In this document: positions 25,568-40,721 of the stretch, piece by piece | Numbering within the stretch: the stretch's first letter is position 1 | Layout of the letters: each line of letters begins with the position of its first letter | Source: Diorhabda sublineata | Taxonomy: Eukaryota; Arthropoda; Insecta; Coleoptera; Chrysomelidae | Direction of reading: 5' to 3' | Assembly: GCF_026230105.1 (NCBI RefSeq) | Contig: NC_079479.1 | Location: forward strand, 17,991,734 to 18,055,733 | Length of the DNA stretch: 64,000 nucleotides | Position numbers and translations under genes: made by a program | Notes under the pieces: model-generated | Told to the model about the DNA's origin: nothing | What the model saw: only the letters and a program-made list of their open reading frames with translations | Database searches by the model: none

Positions 25568-28500
25568 CCATTTGAAGTCGAATTTCAACATTTCTTATAT
25601 ATATAAATGAGTTCGCATCTAACTTTATCAGATATCGTCGATTTACATTCATTGAAGCCCACTGAGGTCGATTGTCACTTTGTGTTGATTGAAAATTCTC
25701 AAAGTCTATCTTCCTCATTTGAGTCGAATTTTAACATTTCTCATATTTTTGAATGAGTTTGCATCTAACTTTGTCAGATATCGTCGATTTACATTCATTG
25801 AAGCCCATTGAAGTCGATTCTCACTTTGAGTTGATTGAAAATTTTCAAAGTCTATCTTCCTCATTTGGTGTCGAATTTCAACATTTCTTATATATTTAAA
25901 TGAGTTCGCATCTAACTTTATCAGATATCGTCGATTTACATTCATTGAAGCCCATTGAAGTCGATTGTCACTTTGTGTTGATTGAAAATTTTCAAAGTCT
26001 ATCTTCCTCATTTGAGTCGAATTTCAACATTTCTCATATTTTTGAATGAGTTTGCATCTAACTTTGTCAGATATCGTCGATTTACATTCATTGAAGCCCA
26101 TTGAAGTCGATTCTCACTTTGAGTTGATTGAAAATTTTCAAAGTCTATCTTCCTCATTTGGTGTCGAATTTCAACATTTCTTATATATTTAAATGAGTTC
26201 GCATCTAACTTTATCAGATATCGTCGATTTACATTCATTGAAGCCCATTGAAGTCGATTGTCACTTTGTGTTGATTGAAAATTTTCAAAGTCTATCTTCC
26301 CCATTTGAAGTCGAATTTCAACATTTCTTATATATATAAATGAGTTCGCATCTAACTTTATCAGATATCGTCGATTTACATTCATTGAAGCCCACTGAGG
26401 TCGATTGTCACTTTGTGTTTATTGAAAATTTTCAAAGTCTATCTTCCTCATTTGAAGTCGAATTTTAACATTTCTCATATTTTTGAATGAGTTTGCATCT
26501 AACTTTGTCAGATATCGTCGATTTACATTCATTGAAGCCCATTGAAGTCGATTCTCACTTTGAGTTGATTGAAAATTTTCAAAGTCTATCTTCCTCATTT
26601 GGTGTCGAATTTCAACATTTCTTATATATTTAAATGAGTTCGCATCTAACTTTATCAGATATCGTCGATTTACATTCATTGAAGCCCATTGAAGTCGATT
26701 GTCACTTTGTGTTGATTGAAAATTTTCAAAGTCTATCTTCCTCATTTGAAGTCGAATTTCAACATTTCTCATATATTTGAATGAGTTTGCATCTAACTTT
26801 GTCAGATATCGTCAATTTACATTCATTGAAGCCCATTGAAGTCGATTCTCACTTTGTGTTGATTGAAAATTTTCAAAGTCTATCTTCCTCATTTGAAGTC
26901 GAATTTCAACATTTCTCATATATTTGAATGAGTTTGCATCTAACTTTGTCAGATATCGTCGATTTACATTAATTGAAGCACATTGAAGTCGATTCTCACT
27001 TTGTGTTGATTGAAAATTTTCAAAGTCTATCTTCCTCATTTGAAGTCGAATTTTAACATTTCTCATATATTTGAATGAGTTTGCATCTAACTTTGTCAGA
27101 TATCGTCAATTTACATTCATTGAAGTCCATTGAAGTCGACTCTCACTTTGTGTTGATTAAAAATTTTCAAAGTCTATCTTCCTCATTTGAAGTCGAATTT
27201 CAACATTTCTTATATATTTGAATGAGTTTGCATCTAACTTTGTCAGATATCGTCGATTTACATCAATTGAAGATTGAAGTCGATTGTCACTTTGTGTTGA
27301 TTGAAAATTTTCAAAGTCTATCTTCCTCATTTGAAGTCGAATTTCAACATTTCTTATATATTTGAATGAGTTTGCATCTAACTTTGTCAGATATCGTCGA
27401 TTTACATCAATTGAAGATTGAAGTCGATTCTCACTTTGTGTTGATTGAAAATTTTCAAAGTCTATCTTCCTCATTTGAAGTCGAATTTCAACATTTATCA
27501 TATATTTGAATGAGTTTGCATCTAACTTTGTCAGATATCGTCGATTTTCATTAATTGAAGCCCATTGAAGTCGATTCTCACTTTGTGTTGATTAAAAATT
27601 TTCAAAGTCTATCTTCCTCATTTGAAGTCGAATTTCAACATTTATCATATATTTGAATGAGTTTGCATCTAACTTTGTCAGATATCGTCGATTTACATTA
27701 ATTGAAGCCCATTGAAGTCGATTCTCACTTTGTGTTGATTGAAAATTTTCAAAGTCTATCTTCCTCATTTGAAGTCGAATTTCAACATTTCTCATATATT
27801 TGAATGAGTTTGCATCTAACTTTGTCAGATATCGTCGATTTACATTAATTGAAGCCCATTGAAGTCGATTCTCACTTTGTGTTTATTGAAAATTTTCAAA
27901 GTTTATCTTCCTCATTTGAAGTCGAATTTCAACATTTCTTATATATTTGAGTGAGTTCGCATCTGACTTTGTCAGATATCGTCGATTTACATTCATTGAA
28001 GCCCATTGAGGTCGATTGTCACTTTGTGTTAATTGAAAATTCTCAAAGTCTATCTTCCTCATTTGAGTCGAATTTTAACATTTCTCATATTTTTGAATGA
28101 GTTTGCATCTAACTTTGTCAGATATCGTCGATTTACATTCATTGAAGCCCATTGAAGTCGATTCTCACTTTGAGTTGATTGAAAATTTTCAAAGTCTATC
28201 TTCCTCATTTGGTGTCGAATTTCAACATTTCTTATATATTTAAATGAGTTCGCATCTAACTTTATCAGATATCGTCGATTTACATTCATTGAAGCCCATT
28301 GAAGTCGATTGTCACTTTGTGTTGATTGAAAATTTTCAAAGTCTATCTTCCCCATTTGAAGTCGAATTTCAACATTTCTTATATATATAAATGAGTTCGC
28401 ATCTAACTTTATCAGATATCGTCGATTTACATTCATTGAAGCCCACTGAGGTCGATTGTCACTTTGTGTTGATTGAAAATTCTCAAAGTCTATCTTCCTC

Positions 28501-31500
28501 ATTTGAGTCGAATTTTAACATTTCTCATATTTTTGAATGAGTTTGCATCTAACTTTGTCAGATATCGTCGATTTACATTCATTGAAGCCCATTGAAGTCG
28601 ATTCTCACTTTGAGTTGATTGAAAATTTTCAAAGTCTATCTTCCTCATTTGGTGTCGAATTTCAACATTTCTTATATATTTAAATGAGTTCGCATCTAAC
28701 TTTATCAGATATCGTCGATTTACATTCATTGAAGCCCATTGAAGTCGATTGTCACTTTGTGTTGATTGAAAATTTTCAAAGTCTATCTTCCTCATTTGAG
28801 TCGAATTTTAACATTTCTCATATTTTTGAATGAGTTTGCATCTAACTTTGTCAGATATCGTCGATTTACATTCATTGAAGCCCATTGAAGTCGATTCTCA
28901 CTTTGAGTTGATTGAAAATTTTCAAAGTCTATCTTCCTCATTTGGTGTCGAATTTCAACATTTCTTATATATTTAAATGAGTTCGCATCTAACTTTATCA
29001 GATATCGTCGATTTACATTCATTGAAGCCCATTGAAGTCGATTGTCACTTTGTGTTGATTGAAAATTTTCAAAGTCTATCTTCCCCATTTGAAGTCGAAT
29101 TTCAACATTTCTTATATATATAAATGAGTTCGCATCTAACTTTATCAGATATCGTCGATTTACATTAATTGAAGCACATTGAAGTCGATTCTCACTTTGT
29201 GTTGATTGAAAATTTTCAAAGTCTATCTTCCTCATTTGAAGTCGAATTTTAACATTTCTCATATATTTGAATGAGTTTGCATCTAACTTTGTCAGATATC
29301 GTCAATTTACATTCATTGAAGCCGATTGAAGTCGATTCTCACTTTGTGTTGATTGAAAATTTTCAAAGTCTATCTTCCTCATTTGAAGTCGAATTTCAAC
29401 ATTTCTCATATATTTGAATGAGTTTGCATCTAACTTTGTCAGATATCGTCGATTTACATTCATTGAAGCCCATTGAAGTCGATTCTCACTTTGAGTTGAT
29501 TGAAAATTTTCAAAGTCTATCTTCCTCATTTGGTGTCGAATTTCAACATTTCTTATATATTTAAATGAGTTCGCATCTAACTTTATCAGATATCGTCGAT
29601 TTACATTCATTGAAGCCCATTGAGGTCGATTTTCACTTTGTGTTTATTGAAAATTTTCAGTCTATCTTCCTCATTTGAAGTCGAATTTTAACATTTATCA
29701 TATATTTGAATGAGTTTGCATCTAACTTTGTCAGATATCGTCGATTTACATTCATTGAAGTCCATTGAAGTCGACTCTCACTTTGTGTTGATTAAAAATT
29801 TTCAAAGTCTATCTTCCTCATTTGAAGTCGAATTTCAACATTTCTTATATATTTGAATGAGTTTGCATCTAACTTTGTCAGATATCGTCGATTTACATCA
29901 ATTGAAGATTGAAGTCGATTGTCACTTTGTGTTGATTGAAAATTTTCAAAGTCTATCTTCCTCATTTGAAGTCGAATTTCAACATTTCTTATATATTTGA
30001 ATGAGTTTGCATCTAACTTTGTCAGATATCGTCGATTTACATCAATTGAAGATTGAAGTCGATTCTCACTTTGTGTTGATTGAAAATTTTCAAAGTCTAT
30101 CTTCCTCATTTGAAGTCGAATTTCAACATTTATCATATATTTGAATGAGTTTGCATCTAACTTTGTCAGATATCGTCGATTTTCATTAATTGAAGCCCAT
30201 TGAAGTCGATTCTCACTTTGTGTTGATTAAAAATTTTCAAAGTCTATCTTCCTCATTTGAAGTCGAATTTCAACATTTATCATATATTTGAATGAGTTTG
30301 CATCTAACTTTGTCAGATATCGTCGATTTACATTAATTGAAGCCCATTGAAGTCGATTCTCACTTTGTGTTGATTGAAAATTTTCAAAGTCTATCTTCCT
30401 CATTTGAAGTCGAATTTCAACATTTCTCATATATTTGAATGAGTTTGCATCTAACTTTGTCAGATATCGTCGATTTACATTAATTGAAGCCCATTGAAGT
30501 CGATTCTCACTTTGTGTTTATTGAAAATTTTCAAAGTTTATCTTCCTCATTTGAAGTCGAATTTCAACATTTCTTATATATTTGAGTGAGTTCGCATCTG
30601 ACTTTGTCAGATATCGTCGATTTACATTCATTGAAGCCCATTGAGGTCGATTGTCACTTTGTGTTGATTGAAAATTCTCAAAGTCTATCTTCCTCATTTG
30701 AGTCGAATTTTAACATTTCTCATATTTTTGAATGAGTTTGCATCTAACTTTGTCAGATATCGTCGATTTACATTCATTGAAGCCCATTGAAGTCGATTCT
30801 CACTTTGAGTTGATTGAAAATTTTCAAAGTCTATCTTCCTCATTTGGTGTCGAATTTCAACATTTCTTATATATTTAAATGAGTTCGCATCTAACTTTAT
30901 CAGATATCGTCGATTTACATTCATTGAAGCCCATTGAAGTCGATTGTCACTTTGTGTTGATTGAAAATTTTCAAAGTCTATCTTCCCCATTTGAAGTCGA
31001 ATTTCAACATTTCTTATATATATAAATGAGTTCGCATCTAACTTTATCAGATATCGTCGATTTACATTCATTGAAGCCCACTGAGGTCGATTGTCACTTT
31101 GTGTTGATTGAAAATTCTCAAAGTCTATCTTCCTCATTTGAGTCGAATTTTAACATTTCTCATATTTTTGAATGAGTTTGCATCTAACTTTGTCAGATAT
31201 CGTCGATTTACATTCATTGAAGCCCATTGAAGTCGATTCTCACTTTGAGTTGATTGAAAATTTTCAAAGTCTATCTTCCTCATTTGGTGTCGAATTTCAA
31301 CATTTCTTATATATTTAAATGAGTTCGCATCTAACTTTATCAGATATCGTCGATTTACATTCATTGAAGCCCATTGAAGTCGATTGTCACTTTGTGTTGA
31401 TTGAAAATTTTCAAAGTCTATCTTCCTCATTTGAGTCGAATTTCAACATTTCTCATATTTTTGAATGAGTTTGCATCTAACTTTGTCAGATATCGTCGAT

Positions 31501-32545
31501 TTACATTCATTGAAGCCCATTGAAGTCGATTCTCACTTTGAGTTGATTGAAAATTTTCAAAGTCTATCTTCCTCATTTGGTGTCGAATTTCAACATTTCT
31601 TATATATTTAAATGAGTTCGCATCTAACTTTATCAGATATCGTCGATTTACATTCATTGAAGCCCATTGAAGTCGATTGTCACTTTGTGTTGATTGAAAA
31701 TTTTCAAAGTCTATCTTCCCCATTTGAAGTCGAATTTCAACATTTCTTATATATATAAATGAGTTCGCATCTAACTTTATCAGATATCGTCGATTTACAT
31801 TCATTGAAGCCCACTGAGGTCGATTGTCACTTTGTGTTTATTGAAAATTTTCAAAGTCTATCTTCCTCATTTGAAGTCGAATTTTAACATTTCTCATATT
31901 TTTGAATGAGTTTGCATCTAACTTTGTCAGATATCGTCGATTTACATTCATTGAAGCCCATTGAAGTCGATTCTCACTTTGAGTTGATTGAAAATTTTCA
32001 AAGTCTATCTTCCTCATTTGGTGTCGAATTTCAACATTTCTTATATATTTAAATGAGTTCGCATCTAACTTTTTCAGATATCGTCGATTTACATTCATTG
32101 AAGCCCATTGAAGTCGATTGTCACTTTGTGTTGATTGAAAATTTTCAAAGTCTATCTTCCTCATTTGAAGTCGAATTTCAACATTTCTCATATATTTGAA
32201 TGAGTTTGCATCTAACTTTGTCAGATATCGTCAATTTACATTCATTGAAGCCCATTGAAGTCGATTCTCACTTTGTGTTGATTGAAAATTTTCAAAGTCT
32301 ATCTTCCTCATTTGAAGTCGAATTTCAACATTTCTCATATATTTGAATGAGTTTGCATCTAACTTTGTCAGATATCGTCGATTTACATTAATTGAAGCAC
32401 ATTGAAGTCGATTCTCACTTTGTGTTGATTGAAAATTTTCAAAGTCTATCTTCCTCATTTGAAGTCGAATTTTAACATTTCTCATATATTTGAATGAGTT
32501 TGCATCTAACTTTGTCAGATATCGTCAATTTACATTCATTGAAGC
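23032..32545. repeat. Large duplicate pair at offset 5,419 bp
   Basis: About 4.1 kb at 23032-27126 recur at 28451-32545 with very few differences by eye. One is A at 26654 against T at 32073. The spacing of 37 monomers minus 20 bp equals 2,784 plus 2,635, the two shorter offsets seen within it. The 1.3 kb between the two copies is itself a copy of internal material, so the whole region is a nested duplication and not a simple two-copy repeat. Confidence 0.85.
24285..31793. repeat. Three-copy series at offsets 2,784 and 2,635 bp
   Basis: The block near 24285-26376 recurs at about 27069-29160 (offset 2784) and again at about 29757-31793 (offset 2635). The order is the same each time: GTCGACTCTC, two CAATTGAAGATTG monomers, TCATTAATTG monomers, a GAGTGAGTTCG monomer, then TTTGAGTCG and CTTTGAGTTG monomers. 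The two offsets differ by 149 bp, about one monomer. A private substitution is GTTAATTG near 28029 where the sisters read GTTGATTG. Confidence 0.83.
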
Positions 32546-35429
32546 CGATTGAAGTCGATTCTCACTTTGTGTTGATTGAAAATTTTCAAAGTCTATCTTC
32601 CTCATTTGAAGTCGAATTTCAACATTTCTCATATATTTGAATGAGTTTGCATCTAACTTTGTCAGATATCGTCGATTTACATTCATTGAAGCCCATTGAA
32701 GTCGATTCTCACTTTGAGTTGATTGAAAATTTTCAAAGTCTATCTTCCTCATTTGGTGTCGAATTTCAACATTTCTTATATATTTAAATGAGTTCGCATC
32801 TAACTTTATCAGATATCGTCGATTTACATTCATTGAAGCCCATTGAGGTCGATTTTCACTTTGTGTTGATTAAAAATTTTCAAAGTCTATCTTCCTCATT
32901 TGAAGTCGAATTTCAACATTTCTTATATATTTGAATGAGTTTGCATCTAACTTTGTCAGATATCGTCGATTTACATCAATTGAAGATTGAAGTCGATTGT
33001 CACTTTGTGTTGATTGAAAATTTTCAAAGTCTATCTTCCTCATTTGAAGTCGAATTTCAACATTTATCATATATTTGAATGAGTTTGCATCTAACTTTGT
33101 CAGATATCGTCGATTTTCATTAATTGAAGCCCATTGAAGTCGATTCTCACTTTGTGTTGATTAAAAATTTTCAAAGTCTATCTTCCTCATTTGAAGTCGA
33201 ATTTCAACATTTATCATATATTTGAATGAGTTTGCATCTAACTTTGTCAGATATCGTCGATTTACATTAATTGAAGCCCATTGAAGTCGATTCTCACTTT
33301 GTGTTGATTGAAAATTTTCAAAGTCTATCTTCCTCATTTGAAGTCGAATTTCAACATTTCTCATATATTTGAATGAGTTTGCATCTAACTTTGTCAGATA
33401 TCGTCGATTTACATTAATTGAAGCCCATTGAAGTCGATTCTCACTTTGTGTTTATTGAAAATTTTCAAAGTTTATCTTCCTCATTTGAAGTCGAATTTCA
33501 ACATTTCTTATATATTTGAGTGAGTTCGCATCTGACTTTGTCAGATATCGTCGATTTACATTCATTGAAGCCCATTGAGGTCGATTGTCACTTTGTGTTG
33601 ATTGAAAATTCTCAAAGTCTATCTTCCTCATTTGGTGTCGAATTTCAACATTTCTTATATATTTAAATGAGTTCGCATCTAACTTTATCAGATATCGTCG
33701 ATTTACATTCATTGAAGCCCATTGAAGTCGATTCTCACTTTGTGTTGATTGAAAATTTTCAAAGTCTATCTTCCCCATTTGAAGTCGAATTTCAACATTT
33801 CTTATATATATAAATGAGTTCGCATCTAACTTTATCAGATATCGTCGATTTACATTCATTGAAGCCCACTGAGGTCGATTGTCACTTTGTGTTGATTGAA
33901 AATTTTCAAAGTCTATCTTCCTCATTTGAAGTCGAATTTTAACATTTCTCATATATTTGAATGAATTTGTATCTAACTTTGTCAGATATCGTCGATTTAC
34001 ATTCATGGAAGCCCATTGAAGTCGATTCTCCCTTTGTGTTTATTGAAAATTTTCAAAGTCTATCTTCCTCATTTGAAGTCGAATTTCAACATTTCTCATA
34101 TATTTGAATGAGTTTGCATCTAACTTTGTCAGATATCGTCGATTTACATTCATTGAAGCCCATTGAAGTCGATTCTCACTTTGTGTTGATTGAAAATTTT
34201 CAAAGTCTATCTTCCTCATTTGAAGTCGAATTTCAACATTTCTGATATATTTGAGTGAGTTCGCATCTGACTTTGTCAGATATCGTCGATTAACATCCAT
34301 TGAAGCCCATTGAAGTCGATTGTCACTTTGTGTTTATTGAAAATTTTCAAAGTCTATCTTCCTCATTTGAAGTCGAATTTTGACATTTCTCATATATTTG
34401 AATGAGTTTGCATCTAACTTTATCAGATATCGTCGATTTACATTCATTGAAGCCCATTGAAGTCGATTCTCACTTTGTGTTGATTAAAAATTTTCAAAGT
34501 CTATCTTCCTCATTTGAAGTCGAATTTCAACATTTCTTATATATTTGAATGAGTTCGCATCTAACTTTTTCAGATATCGTCGATTTACATTCATTGAGCC
34601 CATTGGGGTCGATTGTCACTTTGTGTTGATTGAAAATTTTCAGTCTATCTTCTTCATTTGAAGTCGAATTTCAACATTTCTCATATATTTGAATGAGTTT
34701 GCATCTAACTTTGTCAGATATCGTCGATTTTCATTAATTGAAGCCCATTGAAGTCGATTCTCACTTTGTGTTGATTGAAAATTTTCAAAGTCTATCTTCC
34801 TCATTTGAAGTCGAATTTCAACATTTCTCATATATTTGAATGAGTTTGCATCTAACTTTGTCAGATATCGTCGATTTACATTAATTGAAGCCCATTGAAG
34901 TCGATTCTCACTTTGTGTTGATTGAAAATTTTCAAAGTCTATCTTCCTCATTTGAAGTCGAATTTCAACATTTCTCATATATTTGAATGAGTTTGCATCT
35001 AACTTTGTCAGATATCGTCGATTTACATTCATTGAAGCCCATTGAAGTCGATTCTCACTTTGTGTTGATTGAAAATTTTCAAAGTCTATCTTCCTCATTT
35101 GTTGTCGAATTTCAACATTTCTTATATATTTAAGTGAGTTCGGATCTAACTTTATCAGATATCGTCGATTTACATTCATTGAAGCCCATTGAGGTCGATT
35201 TTCACTTTGTGTTTATTGAAAATTTTCAGTCTATCTTCCTCATTTGAAGTCGAATTTTAACATTTATCATATATTTGAATGAGTTTGCATCTAACTTTGT
35301 CAGATATCGTCGATTTACATTCATTGAAGTCCATTGAAGTCGATTATCACTTTGTGTTGATTAAAAATTTTCAAAGTCTATCTTCCTCATTTGAAGTCGA
35401 ATTTCAACATTTCTTATATATTTGAATGA

Positions 35430-38400
35430 GTTTGCATCTAACTTTGTCAGATATCGTCGATTTACATCAATTGAAGATTGAAGTCGATTCTCACTTTGTG
35501 TTGATTGAAAATTTTCAAAGTCTATCTTCCTCATTTGAAGTCGAATTTCAACATTTATCATATATTTGAATGAGTTTGCATCTAACTTTGTCAGATATCG
35601 TCGATTTTCATTAATTGAAGCCCATTGAAGTCGATTCTCACTTTGTGTTGATTAAAAATTTTCAAAGTCTATCTTCCTCATTTGAAGTCGAATTTCAACA
35701 TTTATCATATATTTGAATGAGTTTGCATCTAACTTTGTCAGATATCGTCGATTTACATTAATTGAAGCCCATTGGAGTCGATTCTCACTTTGTGTTGATT
35801 GAAAATTTTCAAAGTCTATCTTCCTCATTTGAAGTCGAATTTCAACATTTCTTATATATTTGAATGAGTTTGCATCTAACTTTGTCAGATATCGTCGATT
35901 TACATTAATTGAAGCCCATTGAAGTCGATTCTCACTTTGTGTTTATTGAAAATTTTCAAAGTTTATCTTCCTCATTTGAAGTCGAATTTCAACATTTCTT
36001 ATATATTTGAGTGAGTTCGCATCTGACTTTGTCAGATATCGTCGATTTACATTCATTGAAGCCCATTGAAGTCGATTGTCACTTTGTGTTGATTGAAAAT
36101 TTTCAAAGTCTATCTTCCCCATTTGAAGTCGAATTTCAACATTTCTTATATATATAAATGAGTTCGCATCTAACTTTATCAGATATCGTCGATTTACATT
36201 CATTGAAGCCCACTGAGGTCGATTGTCACTTTGTGTTTATTGAAAATTTTCAAAGTCTATCTTCCTCATTTGAAGTCGAATTTTAACATTTCTCATATAT
36301 TTGAATGAATTTGCATCTAACTTTGTCAGATATCGTCGATTTACATTCATGGAAGCCCATTGAAGTCGATTCTCCCTTTGTGTTTATTGAAAATTTTCAA
36401 AGTCTATCTTCCTCATTTGAAGTCGAATTTCAACATTTCTCATATATTTGAATGAGTTTGCATCTAACTTTGTCAGATATCGTCGATTTACATTCATTGA
36501 AGCCCATTGAAGTCGATTCTCACTTTGTGTTGATTGAAAATTTTCAAAGTCTATCTTCCTCATTTGAAGTCGAATTTCAACATTTCTGATATATTTGAGT
36601 GAGTTCGCATCTGACTTTGTCAGATATCGTCGATTAACATCCATTGAAGCCCATTGAAGTCGATTGTCACTTTGTGTTGATTGAAAATTTTCAAAGTCTA
36701 TCTTCCTCATTTAAAGTCGAATTTCAACATTTCTTATATATTTGAATGAGTTTGCATGTAACTTTGTCAGATATCGTCGATTTACATTCATTGAAGCCCA
36801 TTGAAGTCGATTCTCACTTTGTGTTGATTAAAAATTTTCAAAGTCTATCTTCCTCATTTGGTGTCGAATTTCAACATTTCTTATATATTTAAATGAGTTC
36901 GCATCTAACTTTATCAGATATCGTCGATTTACATTAATTGAAGCCCATTGAAGTCGATTCTCACTTTGTGTTTATTGAAAATTTTCAAAGTTTATCTTCC
37001 TCATTTGAAGTCGAATTTCAACATTTCTTATATATTTGAGTGAGTTCGCATCTGACTTTGTCAGATGTCGATTTACATTCATTGAAGCCCATTGAGGTCG
37101 ATTGTTACTTTGTGTTGATTGAAAATTCTCAAAGTCTATCTTCCTCATTTGAGTCGAATTTTAACATTTCTCATATTTTTGAATGAGTTTGCATCTAACT
37201 TTGTCAGATATCGTCGATTTACATTCATTGAAGCCCATTGAAGTCGATTCTCATTTTGTGTTGATTGAAAATTTTTAAAGTCTATCTTCCTCATTTGAAG
37301 TCGAATTTCAACATTTCTCATATATTTGAATGAGTTCGCATCTAACTTTGTCAGATATCGTCGATTTACATTCATTGAAGCCCATTGAAGTCGATTGTCA
37401 CTTTGTGTTGATTGAAAATTTTCAAAGTCTATCTTCCTCATTTGAAGTCGAATTTCAACATTTCTCATATATTTGAATGAGTTTGCATCTAACTTTGTCA
37501 GATATCGTCGATTTACATTAATTGAAGCCCATTGAAGTCGATTCTCACTTTGTGTTTATTGAAAATTTTCAAAGTTTATCTTCCTCATTTGAAGTCGAAT
37601 TTCAAAATTTCTTATATATTTGAGTGAGTTCGCATCTGACTTTGTCAGATATCGTCGATTTACATTCATTGAAGCCAATTGAGGTCGATTGTCACTTTGT
37701 GTTGATTGAAAATTCTCAAAGTCTATCTTCCTCATTTGAGTCGAATTTTAACATTTCTCATATTTTTGAATGAGTTTGCATCTAACTTTGTCAGATATCG
37801 TCGATTTACATTCATTGAAGCCCATTGAAGTCGATTCTCATTTTGTGTTGATTGAAAATTTTCAAAGTCTATCTTCCTCATTTGAAGTCGAATTTCAACA
37901 TTTCTCATATATTTGAATGAGTTTGCATCTAACTTTGTCAGATATCGTCGATTTACATTCATTGAAGCCCATTGAAGTCGATTGTCACTTTGTGTTGATT
38001 GAAAATTTTCAAAGTCTATCTTCCCCATTTGAAGTCGAATTTCAACATTTCTTATATATATAAATGAGTTCGCATCTAACTTTGTCAGATATCGTCGATT
38101 TACATCAATTGAAGATTGAAGTCGATTCTCACTTTGTGTTGATTGAAAATTTTCAAAGTCTATCTTCCTCATTTGAAGTCGAATTTCAACATTTATCATA
38201 TATTTGAATGAGTTTGCATCTAACTTTGTCAGATATCGTCGATTTTCATTAATTGAAGCCCATTGAAGTCGATTCTCACTTTGTGTTGATTAAAAATTTT
38301 CAAAGTCTATCTTCCTCATTTGAAGTCGAATTTCAACATTTATCATATATTTGAATGAGTTTGCATCTAACTTTGTCAGATATCGTCGATTTACATTAAT

Positions 38401-40721
38401 TGAAGCCCATTGGAGTCGATTCTCACTTTGTGTTGATTGAAAATTTTCAAAGTCTATCTTCCTCATTTGAAGTCGAATTTCAACATTTCTTATATATTTG
38501 AATGAGTTTGCATCTAACTTTGTCAGATATCGTCGATTTACATTAATTGAAGCCCATTGAAGTCGATTCTCACTTTGTGTTTATTGAAAATTTTCAAAGT
38601 TTATCTTCCTCATTTGAAGTCGAATTTCAACATTTCTTATATATTTGAGTGAGTTCGCATCTGACTTTGTCAGATATCGTCGATTTACATTCATTGAAGC
38701 CCATTGAAGTCGATTGTCACTTTGTGTTGATTGAAAATTTTCAAAGTCTATCTTCCCCATTTGAAGTCGAATTTCAACATTTCTTATATATATAAATGAG
38801 TTCGCATCTAACTTTATCAGATATCGTCGATTTACATTCATTGAAGCCCACTGAGGTCGATTGTCACTTTGTGTTTATTGAAAATTTTCAAAGTCTATCT
38901 TCCTCATTTGAAGTCGAATTTTAACATTTCTCATATATTTGAATGAATTTGCATCTAACTTTGTCAGATATCGTCGATTTACATTCATGGAAGCCCATTG
39001 AAGTCGATTCTCCCTTTGTGTTTATTGAAAATTTTCAAAGTCTATCTTCCTCATTTGAAGTCGAATTTCAACATTTCTCATATATTTGAATGAGTTTGCA
39101 TCTAACTTTGTCAGATATCGTCGATTTACATTCATTGAAGCCCATTGAAGTCGATTCTCACTTTGTGTTGATTGAAAATTTTCAAAGTCTATCTTCCTCA
39201 TTTGAAGTCGAATTTCAACATTTCTGATATATTTGAGTGAGTTCGCATCTGACTTTGTCAGATATCGTCGATTAACATCCATTGAAGCCCATTGAAGTCG
39301 ATTGTCACTTTGTGTTGATTGAAAATTTTCAAAGTCTATCTTCCTCATTTAAAGTCGAATTTCAACATTTCTTATATATTTGAATGAGTTTGCATGTAAC
39401 TTTGTCAGATATCGTCGATTTACATTCATTGAAGCCCATTGAAGTCGATTCTCACTTTGTGTTGATTAAAAATTTTCAAAGTCTATCTTCCTCATTTGGT
39501 GTCGAATTTCAACATTTCTTATATATTTAAATGAGTTCGCATCTAACTTTATCAGATATCGTCGATTTACATTAATTGAAGCCCATTGAAGTCGATTCTC
39601 ACTTTGTGTTTATTGAAAATTTTCAAAGTTTATCTTCCTCATTTGAAGTCGAATTTCAACATTTCTTATATATTTGAGTGAGTTCGCATCTGACTTTGTC
39701 AGATGTCGATTTACATTCATTGAAGCCCATTGAGGTCGATTGTTACTTTGTGTTGATTGAAAATTCTCAAAGTCTATCTTCCTCATTTGAGTCGAATTTT
39801 AACATTTCTCATATTTTTGAATGAGTTTGCATCTAACTTTGTCAGATATCGTCGATTTACATTCATTGAAGCCCATTGAAGTCGATTCTCATTTTGTGTT
39901 GATTGAAAATTTTTAAAGTCTATCTTCCTCATTTGAAGTCGAATTTCAACATTTCTCATATATTTGAATGAGTTCGCATCTAACTTTGTCAGATATCGTC
40001 GATTTACATTCATTGAAGCCCATTGAAGTCGATTGTCACTTTGTGTTGATTGAAAATTTTCAAAGTCTATCTTCCTCATTTGAAGTCGAATTTCAACATT
40101 TCTCATATATTTGAATGAGTTTGCATCTAACTTTGTCAGATATCGTCGATTTACATTAATTGAAGCCCATTGAAGTCGATTCTCACTTTGTGTTTATTGA
40201 AAATTTTCAAAGTTTATCTTCCTCATTTGAAGTCGAATTTCAAAATTTCTTATATATTTGAGTGAGTTCGCATCTGACTTTGTCAGATATCGTCGATTTA
40301 CATTCATTGAAGCCAATTGAGGTCGATTGTCACTTTGTGTTGATTGAAAATTCTCAAAGTCTATCTTCCTCATTTGAGTCGAATTTTAACATTTCTCATA
40401 TTTTTGAATGAGTTTGCATCTAACTTTGTCAGATATCGTCGATTTACATTCATTGAAGCCCATTGAAGTCGATTCTCATTTTGTGTTGATTGAAAATTTT
40501 CAAAGTCTATCTTCCTCATTTGAAGTCGAATTTCAACATTTCTCATATATTTGAATGAGTTTGCATCTAACTTTGTCAGATATCGTCGATTTACATTCAT
40601 TGAAGCCCATTGAAGTCGATTGTCACTTTGTGTTGATTGAAAATTTTCAAAGTCTATCTTCCCCATTTGAAGTCGAATTTCAACATTTCTTATATATATA
40701 AATGAGTTCGCATCTAACTTT
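35430..40721. repeat. 2,638-bp tandem duplication, two copies
   Basis: Sequence from about 35430 to 38083 repeats at +2638, to 40721. The match (about 2.65 kb) is longer than the offset, so this is a complete tandem duplication of eighteen monomers (2646 minus 8 bp of deletions). Shared rare variants include a 3-bp deletion in the EcoRV region (CAGATGTCG) at 37062 and 39700, TTTTTAAAG near 37272 and 39910, and AAGCCAATTG near 37673 and 40311. Copies look almost identical by eye, so the event is likely recent. Confidence 0.88.

Larger units (their letters stand above)
20371..33960. repeat. Satellite domain C
   Basis: Monomers with CTTTGAGTTGATTG occur repeatedly from about 21876 to 32712 and were not seen outside this interval. 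A 1-bp deletion turning TTTGAAGTCG into TTTGAGTCG first appears near 23091 and also occurs in domain D. A 3-bp deletion form, CAATTGAAGATTGAAG, is frequent. The domain is built from overlapping duplications at offsets of 2,195, 2,784, 2,635 and 5,419 bp, described separately. No gene-like or unique sequence was seen. Confidence 0.82.
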
